Below are positions 20,701-32,337 of a stretch of DNA of 64,000 nucleotides, piece after piece. The stretch comes from Bursaphelenchus xylophilus (lineage: Eukaryota > Nematoda > Chromadorea > Rhabditida > Aphelenchoididae), in assembly GCA_904066235.2 (NCBI GenBank), contig CAJFCV020000001.1, positions 3,782,001 through 3,846,000 of the forward strand, in the 5' to 3' direction. The notes under the pieces are model-generated. The model ran no database searches, was not told the origin of the DNA, and was given only the letters and a program-made list of their open reading frames with translations. The translations under genes were made by a program, and so were the position numbers. Each line of letters begins with the position of its first letter. Position 1 is the first letter of the stretch.

Positions 20701-21070
20701 AGATTTTCTTTAAGTTTTGCACACATTTCTGGCCTAGACCTTATGTCAATTCCTGAAAATTTTAGCTCGCGCTTTGCAGGTGCAGCTGAGATATTCAACA
20801 ATCTTTGGCGCCAAGAGAGTAAGCAAAACGCGGCCACGCAGAAAAAAAAAACAATTTTAGCCGTATTTTTGCCAGTAAACTCAGTTTCTTTTTCGAATTC
20901 GACTTAAAAATCTCGGTCGCTTCGGCAAAGCGAGAACTGGGAGTCATTTTGGGTCATGTTGATCTTATTGTAGACCTAGTTTTCTTATAAAACATCTCCA
21001 AAATGGCTGTTTCTATTACACTTACCATATACGCAATCAAAGTGATAGATCCAAAAAACAATCGCCTCAT
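17760..21070 (-). CDS. Secreted Cys-rich protein (paralog B), possible divergent C-type-lectin fold
   Basis: Minus-strand exons: 21070-21026, 20426-20138, 20095-20025, 19985-19892, 19199-19099, 19041-18856, 18131-18071 and 17839-17760. All phases match, giving 308 residues. The signal peptide is MRRLFFGSITLIAYM. The order of motifs follows paralog A: LHSCAEG, FGWCNSSSVC, DGCQYYARND, VYDNGECPTGFTYD...ACF, DYACQNYGSTLQIFKG, NGCSWLYDV and terminal NYLMCKYKGVPAQC. Exons of 94 and 101 nt have exact counterparts in A, so the pair arose by tandem duplication. B has an intron inside the block before VYDNG that A lacks, has an intron after NYDNTT that A lacks, and lacks the A intron inside the DW-x-x-A block. 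Function is unknown; it is extracellular by signal peptide. Several introns hold MITEs. Confidence 0.75.
17899..18043. mobile_element. CAGTCTGTCGGG-family MITE in last intron of paralog B
   Basis: TCAGTCTGTCGGGAAAATAA on the left and the complementary terminus on the right; 145 bp. It fills most of the 231-bp intron 17840-18070, leaving a host intron of about 85 bp. Confidence 0.8.
18186..18829. repeat. MITEs in intron 6 of paralog B
   Basis: 18186-18432 is a palindromic unit sharing AACGTACCATTTTGCATCCG and its complement with 16726 and 21299. A lone right end of the CAGTCTGTCGGG family is at 18644-18665, followed 15 bases later by a full copy at about 18681-18829. Confidence 0.7.
19638..19860. 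repeat. TTTCATAAAGTGCGTCGAC inverted-repeat element
   Basis: Ends TTTCATAAAGTGCGTCGACT and an approximate complement (GAGTCTACGCATTTTATGG) enclose TTTTGCACTGTGCTTTTC and GCACTGTGCAATTG words. It lies in the intron 19200-19891 of paralog B. Part of the same end occurs at 10110. Confidence 0.55.
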
Positions 21071-21520
21071 TTTACTTTCAGATTCTAATTCGCCAAGAAT
21101 GAAGAATGTTCGACTTGAACAGCTAAACATTTCTTCAGTTGAACGTCTATTTCCATGGTGTTTTATTTCTTGGAAACATGTAATTACAGTTGTTATGGGA
21201 TCAAATTTTATGCCTTCATGGATACAATAGCCTCAAAAAAAACTGAAAATCACAATCTTCCAGCTCTAAGTCTCAATTCCAAACACCTTTCATATTGCCG
21301 TGGTGGACCTGATCCAGTGGCAAAAAACGTACCATTTTGCATCCGGGAAGTATCAAAAATGTGGCAAAATGCTTCCCTCTTCAAGTGAAAAACTCCGATT
21401 TCAAAAGCGCGCTCTTTTTTTTGAGTCAAAACAAAGTTTTTCCACTTTGAGAGGGAAGCATTTTGCCACATTTTTGATACTTCCCGGATGCAAAATGGTA
21501 CGTTTTTGGCCACTAGATTA
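20685..21520. repeat. R1 fragment and palindromic MITE around paralog B 5' end
   Basis: 20685-20950 is an incomplete R1 copy (CCCCAAGTGCGACGCTCAGA, then GCTCGCGCTTTGCAGGTGC) in intron 1 of B. 21299-21520 is a near-perfect hairpin: AACGTACCATTTTGCATCCG on the left and its complement on the right, around a GAGCGCGC/TTTTTT centre, about 230 bp upstream of the B start codon. Confidence 0.6.
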
Positions 21521-21935
21521 CTCTTCCAAAAAAATATTAAAATTTCGATAAGAAATATATCGATAATTACCTACTACAATACCAAAAAAAAATCTCGCCG
21601 AATCTCCACTTAAGCCCCTTTATTTTAAAAGAAAACTTTTGCCACAATAACTTCTGACAGACAACCATGACGGAGCGGAGAACAACAACATGTTTTCAAT
21701 TAACTTAATACAAGAAAAGGGCAGAGAATTTAACATGAGACCTCTTTTTTGTGAGACGGGGAGGAAATTTCGGAACCTTCAAATATTAAAAACAAAAAAA
21801 AAAATCGCAAGGAAATTTAATAATTTTTACGCAAAAGTTTCTTCCGGGCCATCATTAATAACATCAAAAACAAGGGAATTTAGGTTCAAAGCATCTGAAA
21901 CAAGATCTAAACCGCGAAAACAGATCTCTATTCCT

Positions 21936-24900
21936 CTACATAATGGAGCAGCGGTCGTCGCCGTTGCCTTCGTTGATGCTGCGGGTGGAGCGGTACTTCT
22001 CGAACACGGCCTGTTCTTCGTTTTCCGTGTTCAGCAGCTGGATGCGGCGTTCGTCGCCCTTGGGCCATTGCTGGTTCTTCAAGGTCAGGTTGTTGCCGGC
22101 CGGGTCGTTCTCACGATCGGGCACATTCGCAGACCAAACCTGCAGAAATAAGTTTAATTCTAGTCAAAAACTGTATTCAAAATAAAAAAATCCAACCTAA
22201 AAACTGAAAAAAAATATATAAAAATCGGTCTAAAGTAATATCCAGAAAAGCAAAATTTGGACTCAAAATGTGCTAAACAGGAAGAAAATCCAATAAAAAG
22301 TGGCTTAAAATTCTCAAAAAATCAAAAAAAAAAAACTTTTTAATTTTTGAAAAAGCCGAAGTACAACAAACTTGATGCTTCGATTGCAACTAAAAACTTT
22401 CAAATCAAAATCAAAAACATCTTCTCTAATTTTCAGTCAACGTCCAAAAAAATTCGGCCCTAAGCATTTTTTCAAAGAAAAAAAATTTTTTTAAAAGATC
22501 CCCCCTTACCACACCCAAAGTTTCTGGCCTTCCCTAACTTCTCAGCCCTCCATATAAAAATTCCCACTATAATTTTCGGCTCTCAGTAATACATTTTTTT
22601 CTCAAAATTTCAAATTCGAAAAAAAAGTCCCCTCTTACCATACCCTCCAAAATTTATCGCTTCCATCCCCACCCACCCCAAATTTTCCTCCAAAACTCTA
22701 TTTCACTATTTCCAACCTTCACTTACAGTTGTGATGGTTCCAGCCTTGATGTGTTGTCTCGAATGGAACTTGAATCTGACTTCCTGGACATTGTCTTGGG
22801 CGGCGATAATCCATCCTCCCAGTGGGACATCCACATCCCCCTTGTTCTCAATCTTCACGAACCGTCCCTCCGGGTCCACCGCGCTTACAATCACATCTCC
22901 TTTGGCCTCTTGGTGGGTTCTGTAGACGTCGGCGGTCTGATCGAAGCGGCCGCTGCCTTCGAAGTAACTCTCCTCCTCGAGGCGACGTCTCTTGACTCCG
23001 CGACGCGGCGACACCGACGCCTGCTTGCGGGACTCGTTGATTTGTTGGAGACGTTGCAGATTGGATTCATTGAAGCTGACGTGCAAGTCATTTTCGTCGT
23101 CTTCCTCTTCCGGGACCACATCCGATTCCTCAGTGCGGATTTTCAGGCTAAAAAGAGGGGAAATTAGTGGGGAAACCAAAAAAATATTTTCAAAAATTCC
23201 GAACGCACCTGTCGGGAAATCCCCAAACACACTAAAAAACACAAAACCCGTTCGAAAAACTAACAAAAAATATTTAAAAAAAACCTGATCAAATCAACAC
23301 ATCCCTATTTTCAATTCCAAAATCGAAAAAATCAATTATTTCTACTCTAAATCAATCATATTTTCTGCGAATCTCAAGCTAAAAGCCTCCTATACACTTT
23401 AGATAATCATATTCTTAATTTCAACCAAATTTCATTCATCCAGATCCAAAACTCAGACTTCAGGTACCTAAAGTAATATCCGTAATATCCCAAAAGTCCA
23501 ACTAACCCACAAAAACTCCCCCAATCCCTCCCCAAACTCCTATCCCCCTCCTCACCGAGTTTCCTCCGTCTGCAGCAGTTGGTGATAAGTTGCCAACTCA
23601 TTATCCAACTGGACCTTCACATCCAACAGGTCCTGATACTCTCTGTTCAGCTGATCAATCTCGGCTTGGAGCTTGTCGATCTGTTCGTCCTTGGCGCGTA
23701 CCTTGTCATGAAGTACTCTCACTTGTCCTTCGAGGTCTTTCAGTCTGGCTTGGAGCTCTTCTTGATGTCTTCTGAGCTTCGCATTCTCATCTTCGAACTC
23801 CTTTTTGAACTTTCTCAGCTGCACATTCTCTTCGCGGAGTTCGAGGACATGAGCTTCTTTGTTGTCGCTGGCGCTCAACGCTTCTTCCACACGATGACGC
23901 CATTTGCCTTCCAGTTCTTGACGGGATTCGCGGAGGCGTTGATCAAATTCGGCCCTCAATTCCTTGACGCGCAGCTTCACGGCGTCGTTCATTTTGTGCT
24001 CGTATTGACGTTGGACGGTGGTCATCTCGACTTCGCGGCGCTTATAGACCTCATCCAGCTCCTAAACATAAAAAATCATCAACAAATTAGATCCCTTACC
24101 GTGTCGTGCATTCTCTTCATTGTCTCAATATCCTCCTTCAGCGAGGTGTTCGTGTCCTGGAGTCTGGTTCTCAACAAAAACTCCTCTTCGATTTGCTGTT
24201 GAAGGGCTGAGATTGTGTTGGTAGCACGGTCAATATCTTGCTTGGCATCCTCTAACTCTCGAGCGTACTTGTTCTTCAGTCCTTCGATACGTTTGTTTTC
24301 GGCCTTCAGATCGTTCACTTGATCGGCGATACGATCGCGGTCGGCAACGGCGATGTTCAATTCACGTTCTGCTTTGGTAAACTTGTCACGGAGCTGATCG
24401 GCTTCATTCAGGGCTTTCTTGGCTTGAATTTCCGCTCTGAAAAAGAATAATATATTTTCGAAATTTCTAAAAGTGATAAAACAGCTAAAAACATATTACT
24501 TACTTCGCACGCTCACGATTGGAATGTTCCAGCGAGGATCGCAGCTCATCAACCTTGGCTTTCCACTCCGAATTGCCGTCCTCGCGCTCTTTGCGTTCGG
24601 TCACTTCGACTTCACGGATGGTGGCGTGAAGTGTAGCATTCTCTTGTTCCAGCGAACGGACTTTCTGCAATGACAGATTATTATCCTCAGCCCCAATTTC
24701 AATCCCAAGACGTTCCTAAAAACCAACAAAATGAACAAAAAACATACCTCAATATAACCAGCTAGACGGTCGTTCAAATTGGAGAGTTTCTGCTTCTCTT
24801 CAACACGAGTGCGCGTCAATCTGGAGGAATTGGAGCCAAAACTGTCGCTGAAAACAGCAAAATTATAATTCTTTCGTTCGCGATCGTCGCACAAAAATTC

Positions 24901-25036
24901 TCCTTGAACCTAAAACAACAAAACCGAAAGAGGCAAAAACTCACGAAGCTTCAAAAGATTCTTCTGGCAGAACACTGCTTCCCGTGCTAAACGTACGAGT
25001 TGTTGTTGTAGTGGACTTCCGTGTTTTCTGCGACAT
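21936..25036 (-). CDS. lmn-1: Nuclear lamin (B-type, CaaX)
   Basis: Minus-strand exons: 25036-24945, 24847-24748, 24664-24504, 24436-24100, 24061-23556, 23147-22727 and 22139-21936. Phases agree throughout, giving 606 residues. A short Ser/Thr-rich head leads to the helix-initiation motif LNDRLAGYIEKVRSLEQEN (about residues 54-72). A long heptad coiled-coil rod follows, ending LLDVKVQLDNELATYHQLL. The tail has a nuclear localisation signal RRGVKRRR (about 447-454) preceded by a Ser-Pro site, then an Ig-fold lamin-tail domain (about 480-595), and it ends in CSIM, a CaaX farnesylation box. NLS plus CaaX separates it from cytoplasmic intermediate filaments, which share the tail fold. It would polymerise under the inner nuclear membrane. 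Worm lamin is about 566 residues, so this copy is slightly longer. The head shows no Ser/Thr-Pro mitotic site next to the rod. Confidence 0.93.
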
Positions 25037-25560
25037 CTTTCACTTTACTAAAACAAATTTTGTTTATCAACAACAAAAAAAGACGAAACAAACACGTAAA
25101 ATGCAACGCATGGGAGAAAAATACCGGTGAAAACATTCATACTATCCTTCTCCCAAATATTAATCCTCAGTTTTCGTGTCAAAACATAAAAAAAAGGTAG
25201 CGAAAAAAGGACGGATTAGTTATCTTGCACTAAAAAAGAATTTCATTTGAGCAATTGAAACGGCAAATAACAAGGTAAAAACAAATCAGAGGCCCCAAAA
25301 ACTCAGACGCAATAAACTTTTCAAATAAGCAACGCATACTTCAACCATTTCGGCAAAAATTTTTCTCAAAACACCACCTAAAACAAGGTGAAAAAAGAAG
25401 AGCGAAATGAGAACTAAAAGGATCCCTGGCCAGTCCGAGGGGACCGAACGGCCTTTGGGAACATCTCCAAAAACCTCCCTCCTCCGTTCCGAAACCAATC
25501 ATTCGTTTCGGAAAAGGTGAATAAAACATTGATGAGGCGAGAACATGGATGTTATTTTTA
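25037..25560. other. Lamin upstream region
   Basis: About 520 bp between the lamin start codon and the R1 element. It is AT-rich with no ORF or repeat that I recognise, and presumably contains the lamin promoter and 5' UTR. No clear TATA or initiator could be assigned. Confidence 0.3.
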
Positions 25561-26000
25561 CAGGGGAAGTACTTCAAGTGTGACGCTCAGATTTTCTTTA
25601 AAATTTGCACACACGTCGGGTATGGACTAAATATCAATTCCTGAAAGTTTTAGCTTGCGCTTCTCCGAGATATCGAACGATTTTTGCCGCCGAGAGAGCA
25701 CGCTCAACGTGGAGAGCGGTCAGAGAGAAAACCGTTTTTTGGCCATAACTTTGGCAGTTTCGTGCGGAAAAATTTGATTTTTTGTAGAAATATTATCCTT
25801 TACAGTTGAAATAGGCACGAAACTTTTCGTGCCGAAATTCGGCAAAAAGTCCTAAAATTTCGCCGACTTTCGATCTAAAAATCTCGGTTGTTTCTGCAAA
25901 GCGCGAGCTAGGATTCTCGCATATATCTTAGAAAAAATTATTCTAAATTTGTGCCAAGTTTCATCAAAATCTGAGCGTCACACTTCAAGTACTTCCCTTG
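25561..26000. mobile_element. R1 element, full copy
   Basis: Inverted ends CAGGGGAAGTACTTCAAGTG and CACTTCAAGTACTTCCCTTG, 440 bp. The interior parallels 13677-14125 block by block. Compared with that copy, the left-end CCCCAAG is here ACTTCAAG in both arms, a matched change on both sides. Confidence 0.8.
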
Positions 26001-26121
26001 TTAGTTGATTTCTCTAACGGAAAAACGAGTATTTGGATAAGAAACGAAAATTCAAGGTCAAAAGAACAAACATTCCAAAAGAAACATCTCGCGAAAAACA
26101 TTAATTTTCCATCTAAATTAA

Positions 26122-27359
26122 CCCTTTCCGGACGAGTCGGCACCTCCATGCAGAAATGAAAGAGGGTACCCTACTGAGTAACGGCATAACAGTGGTTCAG
26201 CCCATCGAAGCGTTATTTGGGACTTATGACAAAAAATGTCCTAAAAAGTACCCCCAGTTGACATAACCCTTATAAAATTTTGCTAACGACCTGTAAATTA
26301 GAAACTACCCCTAAGTTAAAGTCTGACACTCCTACTACTGTTACATCCAAGAATTGTCCAAATCGGACCATTACGGGATTAGTTATCGACTTTTGGAAAT
26401 TGAATTTTAAATTTCGACCAATTTTTGGCCCAAAATTGAGTATATCTTCCGCCGGAATCAACCATTTCGGTCCAGGTGTGGTTTTTCTGAATCTACATTG
26501 ACGCTAGCTTCTTCCTAGAATGTTTCCAGAAAAAACCTATAGAGCACGTTTCTGTAAAAAGCAAAAAAGCTGAAAACGTAAAGGTTTCACCGTATAAAAT
26601 GTCGCCGCAAGCCGAAAAGGGTCGGGCGCAGCTCGAAAGGCGAAAATAATATATATTTTTTTGAGAAATACTATTTTAGTGTGAAACTAAAGCAAAATCC
26701 AATGAAATTGCCTGAAAACGCATTAAAAATATTAAAATGACATTGAGTTAATGTTTGCGTGCTCTGTCTGTCTGTATTTCATCTGAATTCAGCTTGTCGA
26801 CACTAAAATAATATTTTTCGAAGAAAAAATATTATTTTCGCCTTTCGAGCTGCGCCCGACCCTTTTCGGCTTGCGGCGACATTTTATACGGTGAAACCTT
26901 TACGTTTTCAGCTTTTTTGCTTTTTACAGAAACGTGCTCTATAGGTTTTTTCTGGAAACATTCTAGGAAAAAGCTAGCGTCAATGTAGATTCAGAAAAAC
27001 CACACCTGGACCGAAATGGTTGATTCCGGCGGAAGATATACTCAATTTTGGGCCAAAAATTGGTCGAAATTTAAAATTCAATTTCCAAAAGTCGATAACT
27101 AATCCCGTAGTGGTCCGATTTGGACAGTTCTTGGATGTAACAGTAGTAGGAGTGCTAGACTTTAACTTAGGGGTAGTTTCTAATTTACAGGTCGTTAGCA
27201 AAATTTTATAAGGGTTATGTCAACTGGGGGTACTTTTTAGGACATTTTTTGTCATAAGTCCCAAATAACGCTTCGATGGGCTGAACCACTATTATGCCGT
27301 TACTCAGTAGGGTACCCTCTTTCATTTCTGCATGGAGGTGCCGACTCGTCCGGAAAGGG
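26122..27359. mobile_element. piggyBac-like palindromic element, TTAA duplication
   Basis: The ends CCCTTTCCGGACGAGTCGGC and the exact complement are flanked by TTAA on both sides (26118-26121, 27360-27363), the target specificity of piggyBac transposons. Each arm is about 560 bp with only scattered differences, and the loop (about 26690-26800) is AT-rich. Mirror ORFs in the arms carry no recognisable domain. It is non-autonomous; at 1238 bp it is nearly one long hairpin. Confidence 0.85.
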
Positions 27360-27365
27360 TTAACA

Positions 27366-27837
27366 AGGAAAGTACTTCTTGGGGTATGGAGTTACAGGTC
27401 GAGACATATATCAAAAAATCGCAAAACTTTTCTGATTCATAATATGTAAAAATTAGCTGCCCAATTTTGGTTTGTAAGGGCGAAAAACCCCCTCAGAACT
27501 TTTCTCGCAACACCACGCAAATGCCCCTTTTTTACATTGGAACCGAAGGTGTAGTATTAATCAATTTTTTACCAAATCAAAAGCTGTTTTGAGCTAAAGT
27601 AAAGCCTGGCATCTTGACAAGTTTTACAATATCAAATTTGATTAATACTACACCTTAATTAACAGTTCAATATAAAAAAGGGGCATTTGTGGTGTCGCGA
27701 GAAAAGTTCTGAGGGGTTTTTCGCCCTTGCAAACCAAAATTAGGCAGCTAATTTTTACATATTCTGAATTAGAAAAATTTCGCGATTTTTTTACATGTCT
27801 CGACCTGTAACTCCATACCCCATAGAAGGACTTTCCT
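27366..27837. mobile_element. Palindromic element with CAAGGAAAGTAC ends
   Basis: The left end CAAGGAAAGTACTTCTTGGG and the right end CCCATAGAAGGACTTTCCTTG-type complement, with arms running through GGAGTTACAGGTCGAGACAT and AAGGGCGAAAAACCCC. Length 472 bp, starting 3 bp after the TTAA of the preceding element. The loop contains GGTGTAGTATTAATCAATTT and its complement. Confidence 0.75.
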
Positions 27838-29948
27838 TGAAATATAATTTTCGGCCAGATTCAGAGAACAACCAATTCCCACCAGGGTTCAAACATTCCT
27901 AGGCAGCCAAGAAGCCGTCTGAAACGTGAATCACTAGTCGCATTCCCCTCCAAGCTCCGGAAACCCATAAAAACTCACGGAAATTTGCCCAGAGTCTTCC
28001 GCATTTCGAACGTTGTTTACCCCGCCCGAAGCCCCTTTTGCGAGGTTTGCCGAAAACGGTTGGAAAGGAACGTTGCGGGGTGCTCTCTGCGAGGCGGGGT
28101 CTCAGAAAGTGAAAGCGGAGAGAGAAAAACATAGTCTCGGAAAAGATTACGACGGCTTTTGAATGTATTATCGCGGGAATAGAGCTTTTGTATTCGACAC
28201 CTTTGGGCCAAAGATAGCCCAGCCGTCTTAGTCATGGGTAACAAAAAATCTTTAATTACACATGGCCAGGACGTATTAAATTGACGGCCTTGAGGCCAAA
28301 AAGCCAAGAAAGCATCTTCTCCATGGCGTCAAGACAAACTATTATGGCCAAAAATAAGGTGAAAAGAGACCAGGGAAGGCAGAAATAATATCGGCGTCTT
28401 CCTTGTCCTCCCCTCTAGCCGTTTTACAACATTTCAAACCTATTTTTGGCCTGAAAGGCCATAAATTTCCCCCAGATTTCAGCTAAACCCACAACAAATG
28501 ATATATTTGAAAATGTTTCGTCAAAAAAGGTCTAAAACCAACTATTTTACGTCCCGATGCACCCACACAGCCAAGAATTTCGATAGAATAACGTGAAACA
28601 ACAAGCCTATCCCCTCAATTCATTTAGAGCGCCCTTTCAACCCTTCCGTTCCACCCGCAAATTAATGACCAAACGAGATTTTCGAAAACTATAAAGTAGT
28701 GTATAAAAGAGACCGACAACAACAAGACAGGCCCTTCCATCATGCCCGTGGATTGTGAGTCACTTGTACAAAGCTTTTTACAAACGAAAGTCGGAGGTTT
28801 CCAAAGGCAAAAGTGGAGGGAAATGACAGCAACGAAACCATTTACAATCATTGAATAAAAGGTGTTGACGGTCTGCCGAAGTGAAGGAAATGCGGTTCAT
28901 TTCGACCTCAAAAGGAAGGCTGAGTAATGACGGCTCCAGAGACAAACCGGCGAATTCCAGGGGGAAGGGGAGAGTAATGAATTTCGCCACCTTATTTTAG
29001 GCCTCCAACCGAAGTCATTATCAAAATTCGCGTTCTCCCTGCCCATTGTAATAAGATGTGGCACCTTTACAAAAAGAAGGACCCTTCCAATTTCAACACC
29101 CATTCATGCGTGAAAGAAATTAGCAACAAATAGGAGAGAAAAAAATGAGAGCTAAGCGTCCGGGTAATGCGAGAAAAGCAAAAATCCCAAGAACAAATAA
29201 ACGCTTTGAGACAGGTAGCCATTCCAACCTTGTAAACATTGCAATGGACCTCATTCAGCTTGCCCGAGACAATAAAAGGCTTTTTCTTCACTATAAAGCT
29301 CCTTTTTTCCAATATCAAGAGCAATATTATGTTGTGCTCTAAAACAATATAAAATTTCGTTCAAAGGAGGATGAATCAACTATATTCGTGATAAATAAAG
29401 CAGCCAGCTCTTTGAGGGCGCTCTCCCGCCACTAAACGAAGACCATTTGTCGGCACATCGTCCAGATGTTGCATTTTCCGGAACCTCAAAAAATTTTATC
29501 AAAAACATCCATCAAAACGATTTAAAGTCAAAGAAACCCAATGCTAGAGCTTTTCCAAAGGCCATAAACTAATTTGTCAATACATCGAGAACCCTTCCCG
29601 GCCCAAATTAGGCCAAAAACAGCCTGGAGATGCAATAAAATAGTCGGAAAATTCGATAAAACCCGTTCAAACCAACTAAAATCTTAGGTCAATATGAAAA
29701 CAAGGATACAACAAGGAAAACTGGCGGCAAATATATGATCAGCCCACCTTCTGGACGACGCAAGCGAGTTTACGACGCTCAGGGAACTTTTCCCCGAAAA
29801 AATATTCCTCTCCCTTTCGAAATGATGAGGGCGAGTTGCGCCCAGGCTAAATTTGAATTCGCTTGGCGCGCGCTGTATTTCCGCGAATTTTTACACAGGG
29901 AACTCGGATTTACTTATAAAAACTTTTATTTACTTATAGGTAAAAATA
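27838..29948. other. Intergenic, no feature recognised
   Basis: I find no credible coding region, RNA gene or repeat end in this 2.1 kb. Short ORFs on both strands lack signal peptides, domains or splice signals. A plus-strand 65-codon ORF at 29145-29342 has ordinary composition but no supporting context. Confidence 0.4.
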
Positions 29949-30499
29949 CAGAGTCTTACAAAAAACGTGAAGGAAAGTGGAAGGCTATAACTTCCGGCAG
30001 GTGGCGCAGAGACTTCGTATTTGAAATATGTATTTTTAAAAGACATAAGTTTTTGTCTACGAAATAATAAGCTCTTAAAGTGCAAACTGAGGTCGCTACG
30101 ACCTTCTGAAGTAGAGGCATCTCTACCCCGAAAACCAGGTTTTTTCGGTTGAAAATCACCAGGAAATGTCGGATTTTTTGGGGGTTTCTTGATGTAGTCT
30201 TTAAGATAATTTGCAAGTGTTGGCACTTTCCTCCTATTTTTCAACATCACCCATATCGGAACCCGCCAAAAAAAGCCGACATTTCCTGGGGATTTTCAAC
30301 CGAAAACCTGGTTTTCGGGTTAGAGACGCCTCTACTTCAGAAGGTCGTAGCGACCTCAGTTTGCACTTTGAGAGCTTGTTATTTCGTAGACAAAAACTTA
30401 TGTCTTTTAAAAATACATATTTCAAGAACGAAGTCTCTGCGCCACCTCCGCCGGAAGTTATAGCCTTCCACTTTCCTTCACGTTTTTTGTAAGACCCTG
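29949..30499. mobile_element. Palindromic element, CAGAGTCTTACAAAAAACG ends
   Basis: The left end CAGAGTCTTACAAAAAACGT and the right end ACGTTTTTTGTAAGACCCTG are inverted copies, with TA on both sides (29947-29948, 30500-30501). The arms extend about 220 bp, including CAGAAGGTCGTAGCGACCTC and its complement. The loop holds a pair of diverged AAAAATCCGACATTTCCTGG segments. A relic of the same end (GTTTTTTAAAAGACCCTGTA) is at 37566. Confidence 0.8.
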
Positions 30500-30632
30500 T
30501 ACTTTCCAGACACACTGATATAATGGCGTTGGACAATTTCTATTAAAATGGGCGCATAATTTTTGTGCTTATTCCATCTTTGGGGCAGTGATAAGAGGTA
30601 TTGTAAATGACGAGCAATTTTGTTAACTGCGA

Positions 30633-32337
30633 TTATGCCCATGCTCGTCTTAGCCTCTTGAAATGCCCGTCGAAGTTTTCATTATTCGTTCTTAAATTAG
30701 TGGCAAGGTAATTGAAAGATTCCACGGTGACCTTTGATCGATTCCCCAGTAGGACCCTAAACAAGGTGATTTTTAATCTAAACTTTTTTTCCAGCATGAA
30801 CCTGCAAAAAACTCAAACCCGTACCTGAAATGGGCCCTCAGCCCTTGGTGACCATTTACCAAGATTAATCCGTACGCGGCGACATAAACAGCGTATAAAA
30901 CGTCCATTGCTTGCATCAAAAGTTTCACCGAGTTCTTGCCGTCCATTAAAAAAGAGCAAATTGCGGCGTACAAGAGAAGCGCGTGCACAACATTGGTAAT
31001 CAAGTAGAAGATAATCCACGGCCGGCACATTCTCAGGGTTTTGATGTTTTCGTTCATTTGGTAGCGCTTGGAAAGAGAGACACTGCCAGTGGAGACCACC
31101 TTGTTATGCCGTTTTATCCAACGATTGGAAAGGAGTAAAGCCTGCAACAAAACTCGGATGATGACATTGGAACAAGGTGGGGTTAAAAAATTCTTTAGAC
31201 TTTATGGCGCGAACAGTACAACATTTCAGCCTTGATAAATTTCTAGAAAAGCGCGTGTGTGTAGAAGTTCTTGGCTTTTCTTTTTTAATTTTTGGTCGAA
31301 ATATATACCAATTTTACACAGAAAAATTTAACGGACTTTATGGCGCGACGAGCAAGCTGTTACCACTGAAACAACTCACCACACAAGGAGAGATGACGTA
31401 AAGAATTGTGACCGATCTGAGTCCTAAAAAATCACGGAGATAAAATAATTATGCATCGTGTGTTGTTTGATTCCGATTATTCTAACAAGAAGAAAACTTG
31501 CCAGTTCCGTAAGTCAGAAGATACGTTGATATCCACTGAAAGAAAATTACAAATCAATAGAGAAAAAGACTTTTTAAATGTGTTATGAATGTCGGGAAAA
31601 TAATGAGCCCATTGTGGCTGCGCCGATCGCGTCGATGAAGTGAACAGAAATTTGATTTTTCCGCGACACAATTCATTTTCTTAACGGCGAAACGATTTTC
31701 CACGCTACAAAGTGCTCATTATTTTCCCGACAGACTGATGCAACTGCGTATATATGTGCGTATATACCTACCCAACAAGCAGTTATCACAACCCCAATAT
31801 ACAGCGGAGCTTTTTCGTATCTGGCGGACAGTTTGAGCGCAATGAACCGCTCGATGAACACGTTCAAAAATGACAACAACATTTGGTTCATAAAAAATGC
31901 GCGCAGGTCTATCAGTTTGAACACCACCACCGTGGGAACCAGCATCTCATACGTGAGGATGTTGAGGACACAAATTGATCGGACTGAAGCCTGAAAATTT
32001 ATGGTTAATGCAGAGAAGCGGAGAAATCTCTCCTTACCTGCAAAACTCCACACATAATGATGCTGAACAGAATCAACCGCAGATTCGGATGGAACGTGTT
32101 CGTTTGCGTAACTGCCCAACAAACCGCCAGATTGAGTGGAATGGCCAAGAGGTAAAGGCCAAGTTCGAGGCAGTAGAACGTGCTCCCCAGTTCGTCATCG
32201 TTGCCCGGTGTCAACAACAGCTCGAAGAATTTCCTGAACAATATATCGCTCTTATTCTCGTTGGTTCTGGCTTCGTTTAGTCGACGAGAGACCTCAGCGA
32301 GAGTAGGGGGAATACTCGCCAGAAAGGAGCGTGACAT
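30633..32337 (-). CDS. Serpentine chemoreceptor, Sre-like
   Basis: Minus-strand exons: 32337-32038, 31990-31772, 31535-31498, 31416-31380, 31141-30825 and 30756-30633; they are in phase and give 344 residues. Membrane helices are visible at YCLELGLYLLAIPLNLAVCW, LILFSIIMCGVL, ILTYEMLVPTVVVF, APLYIGVVITACW, VTILYVISPCV, WIIFYLITNVVHALLLYAAI and VLYAVYVAAYGLILV. LSKRYQMNENIKTLR before helix 6 resembles the L-x-x-RYQ-x-x-EN motif of the Sra-superfamily Sre/Srb receptors; assignment to Sre is inference. It would act as a GPCR in sensory cilia. Exons 3 and 4 are very short and rest on splice-site logic, with exon 3 using a weak GTTTTC donor. Intron 2 contains a CAGTCTGTCGGG-family MITE. Confidence 0.75.
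31586..31738. mobile_element. CAGTCTGTCGGG-family MITE in Sre-like gene intron
   Basis: TGTCGGGAAAATAATGAGC on the left and TTATTTTCCCGACAGACTGA on the right. It sits in the intron between exons 2 and 3 (31536-31771) and accounts for most of it. Confidence 0.8.

Noticed and set aside
29145..29342. 65-residue plus-strand ORF MRAKRPGNARKAKIP...
   Set aside because: No signal, domain or neighbouring exon; length is within chance for AT-rich DNA of this size.
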